From Terriglobia bacterium (GTDB lineage: Bacteria; Acidobacteriota; Terriglobia; Terriglobales; Acidobacteriaceae), in NCBI GenBank assembly GCA_020072815.1, contig JAIQGE010000018.1, positions 1-64,000 of the forward strand: a DNA stretch of 64,000 nt. The letters run 5' to 3'. Both the position numbers and the translations under genes were made by a program. Each line of letters starts with the position of its first letter. Position 1 is the stretch's first letter. The notes beneath the pieces were generated by a model. That model made no database searches. It was not told where the DNA came from and was given only the letters and a program-made list of their open reading frames with translations. Below, in pieces: positions 16,668 to 25,300 of the stretch.

Positions 16668-19370
16668 ATGACGGGATTTGAAATCACAACCAAGATCTTC
16701 AGGGTGGCGGTAGTAGCTCTGCTGCTGATTGCGGGAATGGGTGCCAGCATGTCCGCCCAGGCTCCGGCCCCCACTCCCTGGCCAACGCCAGCGGCGGTTC
16801 CTGCGCCCCCGGTCCAGTTGCCGGCGTATCAGACCAGACCGGCGGGCGTTCTTTTCACCGGACAGATTCAGTGGGCATCCTTGGATGCGACGCCTGGCCT
16901 GTGCAACAAGGACGACAATCCGGCCCCCACGCCGGCCAATCCTCCTCTGCCGGACGGCTGCAAGACCACCGGCGGCTGGATTGAGGCAAACAATCAGATA
17001 ATCCGCATCCCTGCAGGGACAGTGGTCGTTATGCCCAATACGTTCCTCACTTGGGAAGAGGTGTTTGAATTCAATCCCAACACCCACCAGACTGACGCCG
17101 TCTTTCAGACCGGTCTGGCCATGGCCGACACGTTGCGGTTCCCCGGAACCTATCAGGCCACCATTGACTACAACATCGTCAATGGACAGAACATCGCCGG
17201 CATCGTTCGTATTGCCCAGGACGCCGCGCAAGCGATTTCCGGCTTCATTGAGGCCATTGACTATCCCAACGGCACGCTGATCGTCAACGGCCAACGCATC
17301 CAGATCAACGACCCTAAACTCACCTTTGAGATTCCCAACCCAGATGGTTCAGGGACTGGGCAGATCGTTACCAAGGGCCGCTACACGGCCGGGCAATCGG
17401 CTGATCCGCGCTTCACCGTTGACCAGGGCAACACCACGGTTCGCGCAGGCACGGGATACGACATGTGCATCCCTGTGGTCGCTCCCGGCACCTACAACAA
17501 CGAGCTGGGCATTCCGGGAACTCCTGACCCCTATGTCTTGAGCGCGCCCCCGGGTTTGACCTTTACCGGGATGGACGATCCCCAATGTCCGGAGATTAAC
17601 CGTAAGCGCGATAACTTTAATCCCTTACAGCCGCTCCTGACCCTCTTCATTATGAACGCCCCCGGCGCCGCGCCAACGCCTGAGAACCCGTTCCCTCAGG
17701 ATCCGTACGCGGAAGCGCCTTTTGAAGTGGGCGATTGGGTTGACGTTCTCCCCACCCTGGAGTGGGACGCTACGACCAATAGCTCGTTCATGACCGCTAC
17801 CGAAGTTGCCGGCAACGTGGCCATTTATACCGCTCCCGGCGTCGATCCGGCGTATGTCTTTATTGAAGTTGCCCTCATGGGTACGGCCGCCACACCCGAT
17901 CCCAACTTCCCGCAAGAAGCGGGCGTCAGGACCAGGGTGGAAGGCATGACCTCTGACCCGACTCGCCCGGTGGACGTTTCGGCGATTGACTATGATTGCA
18001 ACGGCAACCTCACCTTCCGCGAACCTTCATGGGTGGCCAGCTTCCCCGTGGAGCCCGGTCCTCCGAACATCGGCAAACGTGGCCGGTGGCGTGTACGCTT
18101 CCCCCAGGGCGGCAACTTCATGCCTCCCGTGGCGAACGTCGGCGTGCGTGTAAGCGGCGCCGTAGTGGGCAAGAACAAGAGCGGATCGGATACCGGTGAA
18201 TACCAGTTGCCCATCGGCGAGTTCATCTACCCTGAACTCCTGATGCCCGGCAATCCTCCGGTGCCGTTTAACTTCGCTGATTTCCAATATCTCACCAACG
18301 GTTCAGGGCCCATGCCTTTCCTGGGCAGCGTGTTTGACAGTATTCAGGTGCAGTTGGGCCTAGCTCCATTGCCCTTCTATCCCAACCAGAACACCGGCCA
18401 GCTCAATCCGTTCCCCTATGACTCGACGCCTGCGCTGACGTGCTTTGCGGGTACCTCGAGTTCAGTCGCGCGGCCGCGATTCACGTCCTCGCCGAACCCG
18501 CCGTTTGCGGGCGTGACCGTCACGCTTGATGGTACCGCCAGCACGCCGCCTACGGGACCGTTCGCCTGGTCACAGATCGTCAATCCTGGCGATCCGGTCG
18601 TCAACATCATTAACCCGACCAGCGCCAAGCCGACCTTTATCGCTCCGGTCGTGGCTGGCGGGCAGAACCTGGCCTTCCAGTTGATCGTGGGCGGGGACGG
18701 AATTACGCCGGCCTCAGCGCCAGCCACCTTGCTGGTGCCGATCGTGGTACCGGCGGCGGGTACGCCCCCGGCCACTACCGCCAGCGCGTCCTTTGCTGGT
18801 CCTCCGGTTGTCAGCGGAACCACGATTACCGTGCCCAGCGGCGCGGTGGGCGTGACGCTCACGGCTGCGGGAGTTGATCCTGCGGGTGGAGCACTCACCT
18901 TTAACTGGATAGCCCCTGCTGGAATCGGGCTCGTTCCGGCGGCTGCCGATGGTTCGGTGCAAACTTTCACCGCTCCTGTCGTGCCTGAGCTGACGGCGCC
19001 TCTGTCCCTTACCTTCAGCGTGACGGCGACCAGCGCCACCAGTGGTCTTATCAGCGCTCCCGTGACGGTGACTGTGATCGTGAACCCGCAGGTCGACATC
19101 GTGCTGGTTGTCAATGCGGCCTACCGCACGAAGAAGGCGCGCCTTGATGTATTGGTTGAAGACTTCACTCCGGGCGTGACCCTGACTCTCACCCTGGACA
19201 TCATCAACCAGGCAACCGGCTTGCCGATCTCGGTCGTGATGGGTCCGGCAGTCCCAGCAGCTCCGGGGCTCTTTTCGGTGATCCTGCAGAACGTGCCGCC
19301 GCCGAACATTATCACCATCACCTCCAGTGGCGGTGGCTCGGCGCAAACCGGCATCACGGTCCTGAGGTAA
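16668..19370 (+). CDS. Large exported protein with C-terminal Ig-like domains
   Basis: About 900 residues, exported: a signal peptide (VAVVALLLIAGMGASMSAQA) and then a Pro-rich start. The first 600 residues are not recognised; they include conserved-looking stretches such as WEEVFEFNPNT, IDYPNGTLIVNGQRIQINDP and a few Cys residues. The last 280 residues look like tandem Ig/PKD-like beta-sandwiches (ARPRFTSSPNPPFAGVTVTLDG, PTFIAPVVAGGQNLAFQLIV). ATG 16668 is preferred because GGAAGGAG ends seven bases upstream; an ATG at 16533, overlapping the peroxidase stop, lacks this. It lies about 118 bp after the peroxidase, so they are probably co-transcribed, and it may be a surface partner of that enzyme. 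Confidence 0.75.
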   Translation: MTGFEITTKIFRVAVVALLLIAGMGASMSAQAPAPTPWPTPAAVPAPPVQLPAYQTRPAGVLFTGQIQWASLDATPGLCNKDDNPAPTPANPPLPDGCKTTGGWIEANNQIIRIPAGTVVVMPNTFLTWEEVFEFNPNTHQTDAVFQTGLAMADTLRFPGTYQATIDYNIVNGQNIAGIVRIAQDAAQAISGFIEAIDYPNGTLIVNGQRIQINDPKLTFEIPNPDGSGTGQIVTKGRYTAGQSADPRFTVDQGNTTVRAGTGYDMCIPVVAPGTYNNELGIPGTPDPYVLSAPPGLTFTGMDDPQCPEINRKRDNFNPLQPLLTLFIMNAPGAAPTPENPFPQDPYAEAPFEVGDWVDVLPTLEWDATTNSSFMTATEVAGNVAIYTAPGVDPAYVFIEVALMGTAATPDPNFPQEAGVRTRVEGMTSDPTRPVDVSAIDYDCNGNLTFREPSWVASFPVEPGPPNIGKRGRWRVRFPQGGNFMPPVANVGVRVSGAVVGKNKSGSDTGEYQLPIGEFIYPELLMPGNPPVPFNFADFQYLTNGSGPMPFLGSVFDSIQVQLGLAPLPFYPNQNTGQLNPFPYDSTPALTCFAGTSSSVARPRFTSSPNPPFAGVTVTLDGTASTPPTGPFAWSQIVNPGDPVVNIINPTSAKPTFIAPVVAGGQNLAFQLIVGGDGITPASAPATLLVPIVVPAAGTPPATTASASFAGPPVVSGTTITVPSGAVGVTLTAAGVDPAGGALTFNWIAPAGIGLVPAAADGSVQTFTAPVVPELTAPLSLTFSVTATSATSGLISAPVTVTVIVNPQVDIVLVVNAAYRTKKARLDVLVEDFTPGVTLTLTLDIINQATGLPISVVMGPAVPAAPGLFSVILQNVPPPNIITITSSGGGSAQTGITVLR

Positions 19371-19380
19371 CGAAGAAACA

Positions 19381-19408
19381 GGGCTGCCGGGCTTCGGCCC
19401 GGCAGCCC
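19381..19408 (+). terminator. Intercistronic 12-bp hairpin with TTCG loop
   Basis: Perfect stem GGGCTGCCGGGC / GCCCGGCAGCCC closed by a TTCG tetraloop, eleven bases after the upstream stop. No T-run follows. It may attenuate or protect the message between the second and third genes of the operon rather than end it. Confidence 0.7.
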
Positions 19409-19472
19409 CAAACCTAGATTTCCAAAGCAAGGTAGCAAGGCACCTAGCAGCAGACGAAGAGAGGAACCAACA

Positions 19473-21929
19473 ATGAACTCGAAACTTAAGCGGGCTCCGG
19501 GCAAGGACATGACTCTTTCAAACAAGAAATCCTTGCTAACTCGCGGCTCTTGGATGAGCGTACTGGCACTGGCAGTAATCACTCTCATGTCAGCGGCCAG
19601 CTATGCCCAAATCCAAAACCTCAGCACGCAGATTGGCACTCAAGGCATCAACCAACCCCGCGGCATGGTTCGCGTCACCGTGCCCAACCCGGCAGGCGGA
19701 ACGGTCTCGGACTATTGGGTCACGGACAGCGTTGCAGGGTTCTGCCGCCTGTCCGCTGCCGGTATCCTGGAAATCGCTACCTGCGACGTCAACGGTACCT
19801 TTGAAATGAAGGACTACCAGGCGGAGACCAACGGAATCAATGGATCCAATGGTTATATCTTCGTAGGCAGCATTGACGGCGTGCGCCGCTTCGACTTCGT
19901 TTTCTCTGGTGGACGTACTGCCATCAATACCACCACGGTTTTGGCCGGCGCCGGCTCGATTTTCACCAACGGTGTGGCCATCAGCGGCAGAAACCTGCCT
20001 GACACCGTCAGTATGGGGCCCGATGGCAAGCTGTACATGGGGTTTGTCAGCAACACTGACATCTGGCGTGTACTCAATCCGCTGTCTCCCACCTTCACCG
20101 TGGCGGGCAACAAGATTGAACGAGTCGGCGTTGACGAAGGCACCGGCGGTCGCGTTACCGCCTTGGCCTGGATCGGCCATGATCTGTGGATGTCAGACGT
20201 GGGCTTCATCAACCGCATCCAGAATGCCGATCAGTGCTTTTACACCTTCCCGAAATGCAGCGCGATCATCCAGTTCCGCAACCTGTTCGTGACTGCGGGC
20301 ATGGAGTCGGACCAGTTCATTTCGTCGATTCCCAACGGCCGCTGGCTGTACATGGCCAACGGCAGCCGCGTCATTCGTTATGACACCACCACGCCCGGTT
20401 TCATGGAAGTCTGGAACCAGGCGGGTACCCTGGCTGCGGGCGGGGTACAGCACTACTCGCTCATCACGGGCTTGAACTTTCTGCAGACCTTGAACCCAAC
20501 CCTGTTGAACGCAACTCCAACGGATCCTGGTCCCACCAATATTGAAGAGATGACGGTGACCATGGACCCGTTTGTGAATGCCCTGTTTCCGCCGGCTCCA
20601 CTGATCGCGCCGCGGAACGGCGCCGGCAAGACCTGGCTGCTGCCAGCTTCGGCGACTTTACAGGCGGAATTTCAGTGCGATGGGAACGCCACCACTTTAA
20701 CCGTAGACGTTATGCCGGGGTGCGCCATCGGCTCCATCGGAAACACCGGAGTGGAAGCTTCACCGAACCCCATCGCCGTCAAAAGAGGCATCCTGCTGGC
20801 TTCCGGCATCACCCATCCAAGGGGAGTCCTTTGGCTGGCCAGCAATTGGTGGGTCTCTGACGAAGCTCTTGGTTTCTGCCGCATTGATGTGAACCCCATC
20901 ACTGGGAACGGCACGCTCTCCAATTGCTTCCAGCCAGACGCGACCTTCATCCCGGGGCAGACAGCGGCCGGCGCACCTGACGCCAACGGCGTGCAGGTGG
21001 TCTATGTGCCGGACGCCTCCGGTATCACACCGAGCATCTACAGGTTCGTCTTCACCCCTGGTCCTGGCGGCGGGACCCTGGTCCTGAACGGGATCCTGGA
21101 CGGCACCGGCAGCAGGAAGGGTACTTGGCTACAGACCGTGGCCCTGCCTACCGGCCCCTTCAATGATGGTGCCCTGTACGTCGGGTACGCGGACAGCGGA
21201 TTCATGGAGAAGATCACCAATCCGGCAACCGCCCCGTCCGCAGCTGGACAGATCGCCAGGCTCTTCAATGGCACTGGCGTAATCAGCATGGCCTTCAACG
21301 GCAACGACCTCTACCTCTCTGAGCTGGGGCCGCCGCCGATCGCTGGCCAGTTCATCAAAAAAGGACAGGTGACCAACCTCCTGAAGGCTTCGCCTAGCAT
21401 GGCCCAGGGAGGCGCCTCGCCGGTCAAGCGCGCCATCGCGCGTCTGCAGACTCCGCAGATCATTGTGGAGAACTCTGGTGGGTTTGCAGTCGGTCCCACA
21501 ACTTACAGGCCGTCCTGCTTGCCGCCTCCGGGTGTGAAGCTTTCACCCAGCGTTCCGGCAGATCCAGCAACCACCCCAGCGTTCTACATCGGAACTCTGG
21601 GACTACCGGCCGATGGCGTCCTCAGTCCTGGCGTGAGCAATGGCCTGGCCGAGGACCCGGAAGTGGATCAGTATGACTTCGTCTGCAACGTCCAGAACGT
21701 GTACGTGACGGACGCGGCGCTCGATCCGCTCCTGAGCTCTAACCTGCCTCTGGGCGCTGTAACCGCGATCGGGTTCACCAGTCTCACCGATCCCACTGCG
21801 GTCATGGCGATTGGCGACGATCCTTCCGTGATCGTTCCCACGCAGACGCGGCAGAGAGGCATCATCCGCAAGAACGGGCCTCCGGGAACGGGGTCGGTTG
21901 GACAGGGACACGTTTACCTGGTCCAGTAA
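19473..21929 (+). CDS. Exported propeller-like protein with repeated GFCR motif
   Basis: An 818-residue exported protein: signal peptide at about residues 27-46 (ending SAASYAQ), then two halves with the same opening. The first has WVTDSVAGFCRL followed by a Cys (about residues 80-110); the second has WVSDEALGFCRI followed by a Cys (about 459-490). Both halves continue with blade-like segments (IFVGSIDGVRRFDFVF; VVYVPDASGITPSIYRFVF). It is best described as a duplicated beta-propeller-like protein with conserved Cys pairs. The minus-strand gene at 46453-49359 starts with a related module (WVGDSFAGPCRM), so this is a local family. The ribosome site AGAGGA is eight bases upstream of the ATG. 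Third gene of the peroxidase unit; function unknown. Confidence 0.75.
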   Translation: MNSKLKRAPGKDMTLSNKKSLLTRGSWMSVLALAVITLMSAASYAQIQNLSTQIGTQGINQPRGMVRVTVPNPAGGTVSDYWVTDSVAGFCRLSAAGILEIATCDVNGTFEMKDYQAETNGINGSNGYIFVGSIDGVRRFDFVFSGGRTAINTTTVLAGAGSIFTNGVAISGRNLPDTVSMGPDGKLYMGFVSNTDIWRVLNPLSPTFTVAGNKIERVGVDEGTGGRVTALAWIGHDLWMSDVGFINRIQNADQCFYTFPKCSAIIQFRNLFVTAGMESDQFISSIPNGRWLYMANGSRVIRYDTTTPGFMEVWNQAGTLAAGGVQHYSLITGLNFLQTLNPTLLNATPTDPGPTNIEEMTVTMDPFVNALFPPAPLIAPRNGAGKTWLLPASATLQAEFQCDGNATTLTVDVMPGCAIGSIGNTGVEASPNPIAVKRGILLASGITHPRGVLWLASNWWVSDEALGFCRIDVNPITGNGTLSNCFQPDATFIPGQTAAGAPDANGVQVVYVPDASGITPSIYRFVFTPGPGGGTLVLNGILDGTGSRKGTWLQTVALPTGPFNDGALYVGYADSGFMEKITNPATAPSAAGQIARLFNGTGVISMAFNGNDLYLSELGPPPIAGQFIKKGQVTNLLKASPSMAQGGASPVKRAIARLQTPQIIVENSGGFAVGPTTYRPSCLPPPGVKLSPSVPADPATTPAFYIGTLGLPADGVLSPGVSNGLAEDPEVDQYDFVCNVQNVYVTDAALDPLLSSNLPLGAVTAIGFTSLTDPTAVMAIGDDPSVIVPTQTRQRGIIRKNGPPGTGSVGQGHVYLVQ

Positions 21930-22377
21930 TGATGTATGGCAACCAACTCGAACAGGCCGGCGCAGTTTCACGCGTCGGCCTAGTTCGCTTAAACGCAGAA
22001 ACGCAAGTCCGTATCCTAAGGGCTCTCATCGGGGGATGAGGGTTCAGAAGGTACCCAAGCAGCAGAGGCAGTCACAGACATCTCACGTGGCGCCCTGACG
22101 AAAAATGTAACTTCGGGTTCAGGTCAACCCAAAAAACTGTTGCGGGCAAACTAGCTTACCGGGTATGCTAGGGCAATTCAGAAATCCTAAAATTGACCAT
22201 TCATGGCTTACCTTGCCGTTTCGCGGCGGAGTCGGGCAAAGATGTACCCCGCCGGCGAGTTCGCCAGGTTTGCTAGTGAACCGCAGCATCCCCCAAAAAA
22301 ATACGCTGCTGATCCGTGAGTGCGCACCCAAAAGTGTGCTTTCCCGGACATGTGCTTGAGATTGGAGAAACGTCGAC
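21930..22377. other. Non-coding leader region before the YVTN/Ig gene
   Basis: Contains an imperfect hairpin at 21954-21981 (AGGCCGGCGC / GCGTCGGCCT), a CTTCGGGTTC element near 22112 similar to the CTTCCGGG elements elsewhere, and a small CTAGC/GCTAG hairpin near 22150-22170. No phased TTAATC array was found here and no gene is supported. Confidence 0.5.
21954..21981 (+). terminator. Imperfect GC-rich hairpin after the operon
   Basis: AGGCCGGCGC and GCGTCGGCCT pair with few mismatches about 25 bases after the stop of the third operon gene. No T-run is present; termination here is plausible but not certain. Confidence 0.45.
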
Positions 22378-25300
22378 ATGAATGCTTCCGGGTCGTTGCG
22401 CGTTTGGGAAATTTCGGGGGAAAATACCAGCGACAAGTTTGCCTGGTTGAGGGCCGGCAAGGTTGTTGCCCTGCTGGCTGCGTTGCTGGTGGCAGTAGTC
22501 TGTCCGTCCTCGGCTCAGACCGTGACCACAACGCTTGGCGCCGGGACCACTCCGTCCGCGGTGGCGGTGAACGTGGCCACCAACAAGGTTTACGTTGCCA
22601 ACAAGGGCAGCAACGACGTCACGGTGATCGACGGCGCCACCAACGCAACCACCACGGTTGCTGTCGGCACCGGTCCCGCGGCCGTCGCCGTCAACCCCGC
22701 GACCAACAAGATCTACGTTGCCAACAGCGGAAGCAATAACGTTACCGTGATCGACGGAGCTACCAATACCACCACCACGGTCGCGGCCGGGACTGGCCCT
22801 GCAGCCGTGGCGGTCAATCCGGTGACCAACAGAATCTACGTGGCCAATGGCGGCGGCACCGTCACCGTGATCAATGGCGCGAACAACACCACGGCCAGCG
22901 TGACTGCCGGGACGACTCCCGCCGCCGTGGCGGTAAACCCAGTAACCAACCAGATTTACGTTGCCAACAGCGGAAGCAGCAACGTGACCGTGATCAACGG
23001 CGCGAACAACGCAACGGCCACCGTTACCGCCGGCACTCAACCCGCAGCCGTGGCCGTGGACGTGGCTACCAACAAGATTTACGTGGCGAACCAGGGTGGC
23101 AGCGTCACTGTGATTGATGGCGCCACCAACGGCACGGCCAGCGCAATCACCGGGCTGCTTCACCCGGCCATCACCGTCAACCCGGTGACCAACAAGATCT
23201 ACGTCGCCAACAGTGGGAGCAATTCCATAACGTCAGTGGATGGCGCCACGAACGCCGCCGGAAGCGTGCCCGCCGGACCTCTCGGCACAAGCCCGGTTGC
23301 CGTGGCCGTGGACCCGATAACCAACATGATCTACGTGGCCAGTCCTGGCCCGACTGTGGGCGCATTGACGGTGATCAATGCCGCAAACAATTCCACGACA
23401 GCCACGCTCCTTGTGGGGTCAGGCCCCGCGGCTCTGGCGGTCAACCCAGTGACCAATAAGATCTACGTGGCGAACGGGACCAGTAATAACGTCACGGTGA
23501 TTGACGGCGCCACCAACGCCCTGGCCACCGTCACCACCGGCAACTTTCCTACTGCGGTAGGGCTAAACCCGGCCACCAACAAAATCTATGTCGCCAACGA
23601 GATCGACGGCACCGTCACAGTAGTGAACGGGACCAACAACACCACGGCCACCGTGATCACCGGCGCGAACCCTGACGCCGTGGCGGTCAACCCGATCACC
23701 AACACAATTTACGTGGCCAATCTCGCCGATGGGACAGTGACGGTGATCAACGGCGTCACCAACGCCACGACCACGGTGACCGTCGGGACGTTCCCGGAAG
23801 CGGTGGCAGTGAACCCTGTTACCAACAAGATCTATGTGGCCAACAACTTGGATAACACCGTGACAGTGATCGATGGAGTGACCCTTGCAACGGCCACGGT
23901 AACAGTCGGCACTTCCCCAACGGCTGTAGCGGTAAATCCCGCAACCAATAAGATCTATGTCGCCAATCTTGGCTCCCACAGCGTGACGGTAATTGACGGG
24001 GCCACCAACACCACAGCCACGGTCACAACCGGGATCAACCCTAAAGCAGTTGCCGTCAACTCGGTGACCAATCAGATCTACGTGGCCGTTGAGACCGGCA
24101 CCGTGACCGTGATCGACGGCACAAGCAACCTGGCCACTCCCATAGCCGCGGTCGGAAATGTGCCTTTTGCTATCGCGGTAAATCCTGTCACCAACAAGAT
24201 TTATGTCGCCAATTTGAGCGGCGGCAACGTGACGGTGATTGACGGTGCAACCAATACCGTTGCTGGTACCATCGTCGCCGGGTTGAGTCCCTCCGGCGTG
24301 GCGGTCAACCCGGTGAGCAACAAGATTTATGTAACGAACAAGGGTGATTTCAACCTGGCGATCAATGGCACCTTGACGGTGATTGACGGCGCCACCAACA
24401 GCACCTCCAGCATTACGCTGGCGCTTACCCCCGCGCCCGTGGCGGTCAATCCGGTCACCAACCAGACCTACGTTGTCAATGAAGACAGCAACAACCTGAT
24501 GGTGATCGACGAGCAGCAAGAGCAAGCGGTGCCGCTCATCACAACCATCACTCCACTGGCCGGGAACACCACTGCCAGTGCCACGCCCACGTTCACGTTC
24601 ACGGCAGCCAGCACCTTTGCTCCAACGGCGCCTCCGGTGACCCACCTCTATTTCCAGTTTGACACCTGGCAGGGACCCTGGCTTGCGGCCACAGGCGGCC
24701 CGGCAACTTTCAACGGAACAGCGCCCGTACTGTCAGCCGGCACGCACATTCTTTACGCCTTCGCCACCGACGGGCAGGACGCCACCTCCACCATCACCGG
24801 CTTGGGTAGCAATCCGCTCACCGGCTCCATCACCGCCTATTTATTTGACGATACGGCGCAGGGCGCGGCCACCAGCACCACGGTAACTTCGTCGGCGAAT
24901 CCTTCGACAACAGGGCAGTCCGTCACCTTCACTGTAACTGTTACCAGCGCTTCCGGGACGCCAACGGGCACAGTGGCGTTCTTTGACGGCGCCAACTCCA
25001 TCGGGACCGGTACGCTGAGTGCGGGTCAGGCCACGCTGTCCACTTCCACGCTGACGGCCGGTACGCACTCGATTACCGCGCGATATGCCGGCAATGCCAC
25101 ATTCGCCGGGAGCACCTCGGCCGCGATCACGCAGACCGTGAACGGCCAGGCCACAACCACGGTTGTGACTTCTTCGCTGAATCCCTCGACCGTGGGACAG
25201 ACTGTCACCTTCACCGCCACCGTTACCGGCAGCTCGACGCCGACCGGCACGGTGTCATTCCGCGATGGCACCACCACCATCGGAACCGGCACCCTCAGCG

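Noticed and set aside
22080-22200. c-di-GMP (GEMM) riboswitch suggested by GCGGGCAAAC and similar GGGCAAAG strings
   Set aside because: The rest of the GEMM consensus (GGGACGCAAAGC, second helix and receptor loop) is absent here and at 29246.
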